DNA from: an uncultured Eubacteriales bacterium
Lineage (GTDB): Bacteria; Bacillota; Clostridia; Oscillospirales; Acutalibacteraceae
DNA: 27,116 nucleotides
Direction: 5' to 3'
NCBI GenBank assembly: GCA_934476085.1
Contig: CAKSNE010000020.1
Coordinates: forward strand, 1-27,116
Shown: positions 1-6,686 of the stretch, one piece after another
Position numbering within the stretch: position 1 is the first letter of the stretch
How the letters are laid out: every line of letters begins with the position of its first letter
Program-made: the position numbers and the translations under genes
Notes under the pieces: generated by a model
Database searches by the model: none
Told to the model about the DNA's origin: nothing
What the model saw: only the letters and a program-made list of their open reading frames with translations

Positions 1-563
1 GCAGAGCCGTTGCAGCAGATTCTTGTGAGCCTAATTGGATTAAATTTGAGCTCTCCGTGATTTCGTGTCATGATAACCCCCCTTTTTAGTTCTTTTTTGG
101 CTTCAAACAAGAGCCATTTGACAGTGCCGAGAGGAATACCAAGTTCCCGAGCAATATCTGCCTGTTTGCGATTTTCAAAATAATACGCAATCACTATTCT
201 TCTTTGCAGCTTAGAAAGGTAAGCGATCTCAGTCTGGAGACGATGGATAGCGTCACGATTGTCGTCGGTGTCCGGCTCAGAGTACGAATCTGCGATCAGT
301 TCCGCAACCTCATCAATAGAAACACCGACCATACTTTTTGCGCTGTCACGATAATAGTTACTGAGCGTGTTATGGGCAACGGTCCAGATGAACTTTCCCA
401 TGTCCGCAACGTCATCCTTAACAAGAAGCGCGCGGAACGCTCTTATCGCAATCTCCTGCGACAGATCCTCTGCATCGTGGATGCTTTTACACCTCTTCAG
501 AGCAAATCCGAATATGGGTTTCAGGTATTCAGTTATGATTTTCTCTACGTCTTGTCTGTTCAC
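1..563 (-). CDS. ECF-like sigma-70 family RNA polymerase sigma factor, partial (C-terminus beyond left edge)
   Basis: The minus strand is open from 578 to the window edge. I prefer the GTG at 563 because a GAGGTG ribosome binding site lies 7 bases upstream; an in-frame ATG at 578 has no such site. Region 2 is visible (DAEDLSQEIAIRAF, then FIWTVAHNTLSNYYRD), followed by a short acidic linker and region 4 (LSKLQRRIVIAYYFENRKQ, ADIARELGIPLGTVK, a helix-turn-helix). After region 4 the frame continues into a further segment (GELKFNPIRLTRICCNGS) that runs off the window, so the protein has a C-terminal extension beyond a minimal ECF factor. It would direct RNA polymerase to a special promoter set; the target genes are unknown. 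Codons such as CTG, CGT and GCG are commoner here than in the AT-rich neighbours, suggesting transfer. The sigma assignment is secure; the trigger is not visible. Confidence 0.88.
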   Translation of the reverse strand, partial: MNRQDVEKIITEYLKPIFGFALKRCKSIHDAEDLSQEIAIRAFRALLVKDDVADMGKFIWTVAHNTLSNYYRDSAKSMVGVSIDEVAELIADSYSEPDTDDNRDAIHRLQTEIAYLSKLQRRIVIAYYFENRKQADIARELGIPLGTVKWLLFEAKKELKRGVIMTRNHGELKFNPIRLTRICCNGS

Positions 564-594
564 TTGTTTGCACCTCATTGAAAGCTTTCACCCA

Positions 595-622
595 TATAGA
601 CACGAGAATCCAAAAAGGTTGG
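595..622 (-). promoter_or_regulatory. Candidate ECF-type promoter of the sigma factor gene
   Basis: On the minus strand AACCTTTTT is followed, 16 bases after the AAC, by GTCTATA, about 30 bases before the sigma start codon. AAC in the -35 and a GTC or CGT -10 are typical of ECF-sigma promoters, which are often autoregulated. Autoregulation is inference; no transcription data are available. Confidence 0.4.
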
Positions 623-636
623 GACTTTTTCAAAAA

Positions 637-1419
637 TTATTTGAAATCGAAAAGAGAGATAATTGGAAGGATATTCATATACATCCCTTCAAACCGGAAC
701 TGACTTTCCGGACCTTCTTTTTCGAGAATAAATTGTGACAAATCGCTCTCAAGACAATCCTGCACTTTTTCAGGAGATACTCCAGACTTATCGCTGATCT
801 GAGCAACAGTTGTATAGGCATCTTCAGAATGGATAGTCAATTGGTAAAGGGCTGTTGCAATCTTCAAGTTCTTTGCATCACTAAATGGCTTGATCATTGC
901 CACGATTCGACGAACATCAGTATTCATCAGAGTTAATTTCCTATTATTTGAGAAGAACACAGCTCCGTGTCTCATCGTTGTTGTTATCTCCGGGATATTG
1001 CAGCAAGAATAGCCCCATTCAGCATTGCCGGCATGTTCAATGGCATCTTCTGTATCCCATCCCGGATTCATATTATCTGCGGTCATTCCTTTAGATAAAA
1101 TAATCGTGTGAAGAGCTGCCGCCATTCTAAAGGTAAAGTCAAAATCTTCGCCCTTAGGCAAGGACTCTATGCACTTGCGAATAGCAAGGACAATATCTTC
1201 TGTCGTAGAAACGGGAGTATACCCCAGAAGCTCATCCACCGAAACGTCAAAGAGCTTCGCAATGTCGGGCAGAAGTTGGATATCTGGGCAGCACTGTGCT
1301 GACTCCCATTTGGAGACTGCTTGATTGGTTACACCAAGCACGCCCGCCAGTTCTTCTTGCGTAAGACCTTTCTGTTTTCTGAGAAAGGCGATCTGTTCAT
1401 TGATTTTAATTGTAGTCAT
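637..1419 (-). CDS. XRE-family transcriptional regulator with large C-terminal domain
   Basis: This 260-residue protein begins with a clear Cro/C1-type helix-turn-helix (about residues 6-62: IAFLRKQKGLTQEELAGVLG, VTNQAVSKWES, LPDIAKLFDVSVDELLGY). The remaining 195 residues are an uncharacterised C-terminal domain with a Cys pair (WGYSCCNIPEI) and, near the end, a second helical segment that could be another small helix-turn-helix (VAQISDKSGVSPEKVQDCL). The start is fixed by GAGGTG 5 bases before the ATG. It lies just upstream of the sigma gene on the same strand, but each gene appears to have its own promoter. The DNA is GC-richer than the following genes. The DNA-binding role is secure; its targets and any ligand are unknown. 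Confidence 0.88.
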   Translation of the reverse strand: MTTIKINEQIAFLRKQKGLTQEELAGVLGVTNQAVSKWESAQCCPDIQLLPDIAKLFDVSVDELLGYTPVSTTEDIVLAIRKCIESLPKGEDFDFTFRMAAALHTIILSKGMTADNMNPGWDTEDAIEHAGNAEWGYSCCNIPEITTTMRHGAVFFSNNRKLTLMNTDVRRIVAMIKPFSDAKNLKIATALYQLTIHSEDAYTTVAQISDKSGVSPEKVQDCLESDLSQFILEKEGPESQFRFEGMYMNILPIISLFDFK

Positions 1420-1454
1420 AAAAGCACCTCGAATTTGTTTTTTTCGTAGCTACA

Positions 1455-1483
1455 ATTATATTTTACGGATCTGCAGTTCTAAA
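1455..1483 (-). promoter_or_regulatory. Promoter of the XRE regulator gene
   Basis: The minus strand reads TTTAGA (-35, 1478-1483), 17-base spacer, TATAAT (-10, 1455-1460). An 8-base perfect palindrome GTAGCTAC (1446-1453) lies directly downstream of the -10, where an autoregulatory operator would block transcription. Confidence 0.6.
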
Positions 1484-1551
1484 AACAATGACGCATCAGT
1501 TTGATGAGTTCGTATTTCATCCAACTTCCGGTTGAATGGTTTATCGTGGAA

Positions 1552-1578
1552 ATGCCGCCCGCATTTCACAGGCGGCAT
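1552..1578 (-). terminator. GC-rich hairpin after the fused pseudogene, possible weak terminator
   Basis: ATGCCGCC (1552-1559) pairs with GGCGGCAT (1571-1578) around an 11-base loop, 4 bases beyond the stop of the pseudogene. There is only a three-T tail, so termination would be weak. The rest of 1420-1582 holds the XRE promoter and nothing else I recognise. Confidence 0.4.
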
Positions 1579-1582
1579 AATA

Positions 1583-2208
1583 CTACTTCTTATCAACAGG
1601 AATCCACACCTCATAATATCTGTTTTCTTTCCTTAATTCACGTCTTGTCCACAGATGCAAAACCTCAATGATTATATCATCTCTTAGTTTGTATTCGGAT
1701 GCAGGTAACCAAGAGTCAAATATGAGTTCAAACAATTTTGGAATTTCCACACCAGCTAAACCGCCTCGTTCCGATGTAAATGCAGCATAGGTTCCGGCAG
1801 GATGATTTTTCTTTCAAGCTGTGTTGTTTTTACATCATCTCTTTTTCGGGCAATCATATATCTGCCGTCCTGCCATACTCCGTACCAAACACCATCCAAA
1901 GCAGTATTTTCAGGTTGGTCAAATTTGCCGTCGATTTTGTCAAAATCATTCGGTAAAATGCACTTTTTAAAAGAAAAATCAGGATAGGTCGCTTTTGCTT
2001 TTTCAAGCATATTATCCGATGAATCAACACCCAAAATTTCAGCATTTTTAAAGCGTTTTGCCAAAAGATTAGTGCTGTTTCCCGGTCCGCAGCCGATGTC
2101 TAAAACCCTGTTTGGATTAATATCACTAAGTCGGCTTATAAGATCAGCCGACGGTTGAGTGCGTTCTTTTTCAAATTTTAAATATTGATTTGAATTCCAA
2201 TCTGCCAT
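1583..2208 (-). pseudogene. Fused remnant: SAM-dependent methyltransferase N-terminus joined to GyrI-like effector-binding domain
   Basis: Residues 1-95 are the N-terminal Rossmann part of a trans-aconitate-methyltransferase-like enzyme (MADWNSNQYLKFEKERTQPS, SAM motif VLDIGCGPGNST, LGVDSSDNMLEKA). Near 1920 the sequence switches without losing frame to the C-terminal effector-binding domain of the AraC/GyrI type (LDGVWYGVWQDGRYMIARKR). Around 1795 the frame is then lost: the open frame ends at 1756, but another frame continues the domain (AGTYAAFTSERGG, KLFELIFDSWLPASEY, HLWTRRELRKENRYYEVWIP) to a stop at 1583. About half of the methyltransferase and the front of the GyrI-like protein are gone. 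The simplest reading is a deletion that fused two genes, followed by a one-base frameshift. A GGTGAG site supports the start at 2208. Confidence 0.8.
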
Positions 2209-2235
2209 AATCTCACCACTAATTGTTTTAATATA

Positions 2236-2264
2236 ATTATATCACAAAATAGACAAATCGGCAA
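2236..2264 (-). promoter_or_regulatory. Extended -10 promoter of the methyltransferase-fusion remnant
   Basis: Minus strand TTGCCG (2259-2264), 17-base spacer, TATAAT (2236-2241) preceded by TGA, which makes an extended -10. It starts transcription about 20 bases before the ATG at 2208, so the remnant may still be transcribed. Confidence 0.65.
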
Positions 2265-2272
2265 ATTTTAAG

Positions 2273-2993
2273 TTACTTTAAATACATTCGTCTAAGCCTT
2301 TCATCAATCGCGCCTCTTGTTCGCTTTAACTCTTTTGCAATCTGCGACACTTTCATTCCGTTTTCATAAGAATATTTTAAAAACTCATCTTCCTTAGCAG
2401 TCCAAGGAGTGCCTGCATTTATAGGTTCAGGCGCTTTACGATTATTAAATTCCACAACTGACTCTAAATTGTCAATTATAAACTCTTGGGCGCTTTTAGA
2501 ATATAGTATTACGGTATAAGGGAAGCCTTTTTGACTTATTTTATTTTCAGTTACAATGCCAATGTCAACACCGCTTTCGGTTGGCAATTTATAATGTTTG
2601 CCATTTTTCTCTACAATTTCAAGCATACCGATTTCAACTAACCAATTAGTAATACTTGTAGTTTTTAATTTTTTAGTTGTATCATTTATAAGTGCATTAA
2701 TGCTATGGGAAATTTGTGAAACTTTAATTGGTTTTTCAGTATATTCGTAGTTATTGTAATTAATATCCGAAACAGACAATTGTTTTTTTCTTGTTTTTTT
2801 TATTTTGTATATTTCCATCAGCTTCAATTAATTGATTTAAAACATCAGTTACATAAAAAAGACATCGACTAATGCGAACATCGTTTACAGTATCATCATT
2901 AGGTATAAATTCATCGTTAATAGGATTAATACCATTTGCTAATTTCCCTAAAAATTCTTTTGCCGATTCAAGTTTATTCAGTTCAAGTTTCAT
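2273..2993 (-). pseudogene. Hypothetical protein with C-terminal SANT/HTH-like domain, split by a frameshift at an A8 run
   Basis: Two overlapping frames join into one protein of about 239 residues if one base is skipped in the adenine-rich stretch 2783-2801 (runs of A8 and A7 on the minus strand). The first frame (2993 to 2760) begins MKLELNKLESAKEFLGKLAN and includes VRISRCLFYVTDVLNQLIE. The second frame, to 2273, continues SVSDINYNNYEYTEKPIKVS, then ITNWLVEIGMLEIVEKNGKH, and ends in a Myb/SANT-like helix-turn-helix (TPWTAKEDEFLKYSYENG, VSQIAKELKRTRGAIDERL). A strong AGGGGGA site sits 7 bases before the ATG at 2993, whereas the internal ATG at 2827 has none, so the upstream frame is the real start. 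It may be a true frameshift mutation, a sequencing error in the homopolymer, or a slippage-expressed gene. The ending suggests nucleic-acid binding; the function is unknown. Confidence 0.7.
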
Positions 2994-3020
2994 TATAAAT
3001 TCCCCCTAATTATTATAATA

Positions 3021-3049
3021 AATATACCATATATTCACAAATATGTAAA
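3021..3049 (-). promoter_or_regulatory. Promoter of the split hypothetical gene
   Basis: Minus strand TTTACA (3044-3049), 17-base spacer, TATATT (3021-3026), about 28 bases before the start codon at 2993. Confidence 0.65.
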
Positions 3050-3057
3050 GATGATAA

Positions 3058-3095
3058 TAAAAAACCGTCAACTTGAATACAAGTTAACGGTTTTT
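3058..3095 (-). terminator. Rho-independent terminator of tRNA-Pro(TGG)
   Basis: Directly after the encoded CCA the minus strand has AACCGTTAACTTG, a short loop, CAAGTTGACGGTT (one mismatch) and a run of T. It ends the tRNA transcript. Confidence 0.85.
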
Positions 3096-3097
3096 CG

Positions 3098-3174
3098 TGG
3101 TCGAGGCGACAGGACTTGAACCTGCGGCATCTTGGTCCCAAACCAAGCACTCTACCAAACTGAGTTACGCCTCG
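3098..3174 (-). tRNA. tRNA-Pro, anticodon TGG
   Basis: A 77-base cloverleaf: acceptor arms CGAGGCG and CGCCTCG, D-arm region AACTCAGTTTGGTAGAGT, anticodon stem CTTGG/CCAAG around the loop TTTGGGA (anticodon TGG, decoding CCN proline codons), T-arm CAGGTTCAAGTCCTG, discriminator A and a genomically encoded CCA. It has its own promoter and terminator. Its body closely resembles that of the second tRNA-Pro at 20775. Confidence 0.97.
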
Positions 3175-3216
3175 AAATATTATATTTTCAAACGCTTTAA
3201 ATTTGAACGCTAAAAT

Positions 3217-3245
3217 ACTATACCACATTTATTTTAAAATGTCAA
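3217..3245 (-). promoter_or_regulatory. Promoter of tRNA-Pro(TGG)
   Basis: Minus strand TTGACA (3240-3245), 17-base spacer, TATAGT (3217-3222), about 43 bases before the mature tRNA 5' end: a near-consensus housekeeping promoter. Confidence 0.85.
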
Positions 3246-3320
3246 CACTTTTTTTATTAAAGGCAAAAAATATTTCAAAATTTCTTTATTGCAAGAAAAC
3301 GCAATTTCAAGACTTGTGGA

Positions 3321-3349
3321 TTGTAGAAAGAATTAAAATGTGATATAAT
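3321..3349 (+). promoter_or_regulatory. Extended -10 promoter of the GNAT gene
   Basis: TATAAT at 3344-3349 is preceded by TGA (extended -10); the -35 (TTGTAG, 3321-3326) is weak. It lies 26 bases before the GNAT start. Confidence 0.6.
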
Positions 3350-3374
3350 TTGCTTACATAAAAACAAAGGACAG

Positions 3375-3869
3375 ATGAAAATGCAAATTAAAATGCGAAA
3401 GTTAGAAGAAAAGGACATAAATTCTGCTAAAGATATTTGGAACAAAGTTGTTTTAGACGGCGTTGCTTTTCCACAAACCGAACCGCTTGATTTTGATAGT
3501 GCAAAAGAGTTTTTTGACAGTCAATCTTACACAGGTGTTGCCGAAAATGAAAACGGCGAAATTGTTGGAATGTATATTCTTCATCCAAATAACATTGGAC
3601 GTTGCGGTCATATATGCAATGCTTCTTATGCGGTAAAAAGCGATCTTCGCGGTCAACATATTGGCGAAAAATTAGTTACCGACTGCATTAAACAAGCCAA
3701 AGAAATCGGATATAAAATTTTGCAGTTTAACGCAGTTGTAAAATCAAATACAACGGCACTTCATCTTTATGAAAAATTAGGCTTTGTAAAGCTCGGAGTT
3801 ATTCCAAAAGGATTTAGGCTTGACAACGGCGAATATGAAGATATAATTCCTCATTATATTGAACTTTAA
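3375..3869 (+). CDS. GNAT-family N-acetyltransferase
   Basis: A 164-residue protein with the acetyl-CoA-binding GNAT fold: an N-terminal MRKLEEKDINSAKDIWNKV strand-helix, central NIGRCGHICNASYAVKSDLR leading to motif A (RGQHIGEKLVTDCIKQAKE, a variant of R/QxxGxG/A), then the motif B region FNAVVKSNTTALHLYEKLGF. GNATs transfer acetyl from acetyl-CoA to small molecules or protein amines; this sequence resembles cytoplasmic small-molecule acetyltransferases but the acceptor cannot be read. An in-frame ATG at 3381 may be the real start: AAAGGA is only 3 bases before the first ATG but 9 before the second. It is monocistronic and ends at a bidirectional terminator. Confidence 0.88.
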   Translation: MKMQIKMRKLEEKDINSAKDIWNKVVLDGVAFPQTEPLDFDSAKEFFDSQSYTGVAENENGEIVGMYILHPNNIGRCGHICNASYAVKSDLRGQHIGEKLVTDCIKQAKEIGYKILQFNAVVKSNTTALHLYEKLGFVKLGVIPKGFRLDNGEYEDIIPHYIEL

Positions 3870-3870
3870 A

Positions 3871-3895
3871 AGGCGGTCTTATGACCGCCTTTTTT
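3871..3895. terminator. Bidirectional terminator between the GNAT and kinase-like genes
   Basis: AGGCGGTC (3871-3878) and GACCGCCT (3883-3890) form an 8-bp stem with loop TTAT, flanked by A on the left and T on the right, so it can stop both converging transcripts. Confidence 0.88.
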
Positions 3896-4823
3896 AATAG
3901 CTGAATTCACTGTTTCCTATAAACTCTCTAATCAACGAATTTTTTGGAACAAGGGCTTCATCAACAGGGAAAAGTGCTGTTAAAATATCAACCAATTCCC
4001 CGATTTTTTCATTGTGGTTTTCGTTTTCAACTTGCCTTAATTCATCCAATAAAAATGATTTATAAACAGATAATTCATAAGGAATGAAAGTATCAATGTC
4101 AATATCAGAATGGTATTTATAAGGCATTATGTACTTTTGTTCTCCTTGTTCTACACTGTCAAACATCTTTAATGTATAATCAATCGATCTTCCACGATAG
4201 AGTTTGTCTCTAATCATTCGGCGAAGAAGCCTGATATATGACGGATGCATTGTAACGCTTGCATATTGAACACGAGTTCTTACGCTGACATAAAGTTTAG
4301 TTGTTAATTCATCGGAAAGCTTTACAACATTAGGATTCAACGAATGAATACCCTCTAAAATTACAAGCTCTCCCGGCTTTCTGGTAAGGGTTTCGCCCGA
4401 TTTTTTGCTAACTGCATTAACAAAATCAAATTTAGGAAGCTCCACCGACTCGCATTTTATCATTTTTTCAAGCTGTTCATTTAATATTTCTTCATTAACC
4501 CGTTTTGGCGATTCAAGGTCAAGCCGGCCTTTTTCAAGCATTTCTTGATCGTTTTCGGTAATAGTTAAAAAGTAATTATCGAGTGATAAGGTATGCGTTT
4601 CAATACCCGATTCATCTAAAATCTTTTCTATTGTAAGAGCAGTTGTAGTTTTGCCTGAACCCGATGGACCGGAAAGCAAAACAATCGGTGAATTATGTCG
4701 GTTTTTAGCGATTAGATCAGTAACTTTATGAATTTGTTTATAATATTCATTGTTACCGTCTAAAACAAATTGTTTTGGATCAAATTTAATTAATTCATTT
4801 AATTCATTAACGGTTCTTGCCAT
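3894..4823 (-). CDS. Uridine kinase / phosphoribulokinase-family P-loop protein
   Basis: This 309-residue protein carries a Walker A motif GPSGSGKT at residues 52-59, then THTLSLDNYFLT, the substrate-side Asp region typical of the uridine kinase/phosphoribulokinase family, LDLESPKRVNEEILNEQL and a Walker B-like strand ELVILEGIHSLNP. The C-terminal 100 residues (RMIRDKLYRGRSIDYTLKMF, KYIMPYKYHSDIDIDTF) match the nucleoside-kinase-like lid. An N-terminal extension of about 45 residues precedes the P-loop. The likely activity is ATP-dependent phosphorylation of a nucleoside or related sugar in the cytoplasm; the substrate is not provable from sequence. It follows the beta-CASP gene by 10 bases, in one operon. 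The TAGGA site is 8 bases before the ATG. Confidence 0.85.
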   Translation of the reverse strand: MARTVNELNELIKFDPKQFVLDGNNEYYKQIHKVTDLIAKNRHNSPIVLLSGPSGSGKTTTALTIEKILDESGIETHTLSLDNYFLTITENDQEMLEKGRLDLESPKRVNEEILNEQLEKMIKCESVELPKFDFVNAVSKKSGETLTRKPGELVILEGIHSLNPNVVKLSDELTTKLYVSVRTRVQYASVTMHPSYIRLLRRMIRDKLYRGRSIDYTLKMFDSVEQGEQKYIMPYKYHSDIDIDTFIPYELSVYKSFLLDELRQVENENHNEKIGELVDILTALFPVDEALVPKNSLIREFIGNSEFSY

Positions 4824-4833
4824 AAATTAATTC

Positions 4834-6432
4834 CTACCTATCCCATTTATTGCAAAGCTCATTAATTTTATCAGTAAGCTTTGCTAAATCTTTGTTTGCA
4901 CCTTGCTTGTTTTTCTCAATAATACTCATTAAGCGTTTTCCGGCAAGAAGCAATCTTTCATAAGCACTGGAAGGCTTTGTATAAGTTTTTTTCTCTATTT
5001 TAATTGTATTGCCTTTTGCAAGACATTTATCTGTTAATAAATCATAAGTTCCGCCGTTGTACGGAACAACCGCCTGTGTGCCTATTTCATCAAAAATAAC
5101 ATTTGCAAATTCTTCGGCTGAAGCTTCTTCGCCGTGGTTTACAAAAACAGTTTTTGGCGGAGTTTTAATATTTTTAAGCCATTGTAACAGTATCTTTTGG
5201 TCGGCGTGACCGCTGATGCCTTTCATTGTTAAAATTTTAGCACGAACTTGAATACGCTCGCCGAAAATTTTAACTTCGTTTGCACCTTCAATTATCGCTC
5301 TGCCGAGTGTACCGACTGCTTGGTAGCCAACAAATAAAATTGTTGAGTCTTCTCGCCAAAGATTATGCTTTAAATGATGACGAATTCTGCCGGCTTCGCA
5401 CATTCCGCTTGCAGAAATAATTACTTTAGGGCGTTTATCGGCATTTATAGCCATCGATTCATCGCTTGTTCTTGAAAAGTTTAAGCCGGGGAAGTTTAAA
5501 ATATCTTCACCGCTATTAATAAGTCGTAATGTTTCTTCGTCATAGTAATCCATCAATTCCGACTCTGCCGAGTAGATTGTGGTTGCCTCAACGCAAAGCG
5601 GACTATCAACAAAAACAGGAAAATCATTGTGTTTTACAATACCGGCTTTCTTAATATGGTGTAATAAATATAAAAGCTCTTGAGTTCTGCCGACTGCAAA
5701 CGACGGAATAACAAGGTTTCCGCCACGCTCTATGGTATCATCAATAGCTTTAACAAGCTGTTCGGTATAATCTTCACGGCGTTCGTGAAGTCGGTTGCCA
5801 TAAGTACTTTCAATTACAACATAATCGGCTTTTTCAGGAAAAGTCGGGTCTTTTATAAGCGGTCTGTCAACATTGCCTACATCGCCTGAGAATAATAAAA
5901 TATGTTCTTCGCCGTTTTCAAAAAATGTTATTTCAATACTGGCCGAGCCCAGCAAATGACCGGCATCAATAAATCTAAATTTAAAATCAGAAAAAATCTG
6001 ATATTCTTTTTCGTAATCGCATTTTTCAAAAAGAGGTATCGTTTTTGTTACATCTTCAGTTGTATAAAGCGGAATATACTCTGGAGCCCCGCTTCTTTTA
6101 GCTTTTTTATTACGCCAAAGTGCCTCTTGCTCTTGAATATGAGCAGAATCTAAAAGCATAATTGAACAAAGCTTCACGGTAGCTGATGTTGCATAAATCG
6201 GCCCGCTAAATCCTGATGCAACTAAGTTAGGCAATTTGCCTGAATGATCAATGTGAGCGTGGGTTAATAATACAAAATCTATTTCTCCTGCGGCAACAGG
6301 CAACGGTGTGTTTTCATAGGTGTCAACGCCTTGTTCCATTCCGCAATCAACGAGGATTTTTTTATTGTTAAAAGTCAAAAGTGTACACGAACCCGTAACT
6401 TCTCTTGCTGCACCTAAAAATTCTATTTTCAT
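4834..6432 (-). CDS. Metallo-beta-lactamase-fold RNase with beta-CASP and RMMBL domains
   Basis: This 532-residue protein has the zinc-binding motif HAHIDH at residues 58-63 in a metallo-beta-lactamase fold (LGAAREVTGSCTLL and VDCGMEQG before it; FIDAGHLLGSASIEI and LLFSGDVGN after). A beta-CASP cap follows (VIESTYGNRLHE, IPSFAVGRTQELLYLL, ISASGMCEAGRIRHHLKHNL), then the RMMBL motif region (GISGHADQKILLQW, VFVNHGEEASAEEF). These are hallmarks of CPSF-73-like enzymes that cleave or trim RNA. A lysine-rich helical tail (residues 470-532) may contact RNA. AAAGGAGG precedes the ATG. It is the first gene of an operon with the kinase-like gene and is transcribed divergently from the chromate transporter. 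The family is certain; its physiological RNA targets are unknown. Confidence 0.93.
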   Translation of the reverse strand: MKIEFLGAAREVTGSCTLLTFNNKKILVDCGMEQGVDTYENTPLPVAAGEIDFVLLTHAHIDHSGKLPNLVASGFSGPIYATSATVKLCSIMLLDSAHIQEQEALWRNKKAKRSGAPEYIPLYTTEDVTKTIPLFEKCDYEKEYQIFSDFKFRFIDAGHLLGSASIEITFFENGEEHILLFSGDVGNVDRPLIKDPTFPEKADYVVIESTYGNRLHERREDYTEQLVKAIDDTIERGGNLVIPSFAVGRTQELLYLLHHIKKAGIVKHNDFPVFVDSPLCVEATTIYSAESELMDYYDEETLRLINSGEDILNFPGLNFSRTSDESMAINADKRPKVIISASGMCEAGRIRHHLKHNLWREDSTILFVGYQAVGTLGRAIIEGANEVKIFGERIQVRAKILTMKGISGHADQKILLQWLKNIKTPPKTVFVNHGEEASAEEFANVIFDEIGTQAVVPYNGGTYDLLTDKCLAKGNTIKIEKKTYTKPSSAYERLLLAGKRLMSIIEKNKQGANKDLAKLTDKINELCNKWDR

Positions 6433-6450
6433 TAAAAAATCCTCCTTTGG

Positions 6451-6487
6451 TTATTTTATGATTATTATATTGAAAATCATAAAATAA
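6451..6487 (-). promoter_or_regulatory. AT-only 13-bp hairpin in the 5' UTR of the beta-CASP RNase gene
   Basis: TTATTTTATGATT (6451-6463) and AATCATAAAATAA (6475-6487) are perfectly complementary and lie just upstream of the AAAGGAGG ribosome binding site. Such a structure could protect the messenger or affect initiation; the role is inference. Confidence 0.5.
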
Positions 6488-6504
6488 TATTTATTGTTAC
6501 CTTT

Positions 6505-6533
6505 AGTATATACAAAATTTTGTGAATAGTCAA
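6505..6533 (-). promoter_or_regulatory. Promoter of the beta-CASP RNase operon with palindromic spacer
   Basis: Minus strand TTGACT (6528-6533), 17-base spacer, TATACT (6505-6510). The spacer contains the perfect palindrome ACAAAATTTTGT (6512-6523), a candidate repressor site. Confidence 0.72.
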
Positions 6534-6627
6534 CCAACAAACAAGCAATTTTATCCATAAAATTGTTAAATTTGTGTATAGATATTATTAAGAATAATTT
6601 CTTAACTTTATTTTAACGTCTATTTTG

Positions 6628-6656
6628 TTGACAAACAATTTTTAAAATAGTAAAAT
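6628..6656 (+). promoter_or_regulatory. Promoter of the chromate transporter operon
   Basis: TTGACA (6628-6633), 17-base spacer, TAAAAT (6651-6656), 30 bases before the ATG at 6687. Confidence 0.82.
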
Positions 6657-6686
6657 TAACAGGTGAATTTATTTAAGGAGAGTAAT

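Noticed and set aside
204..738. Two plus-strand frames over the sigma factor and the end of the XRE gene
   Set aside because: They are antisense shadows of clear protein-coding genes and have no ribosome site or recognisable product.
3013..3228. Small minus-strand frame over the tRNA-Pro gene
   Set aside because: It is translated tRNA sequence; the tRNA with its own promoter and terminator explains the region.
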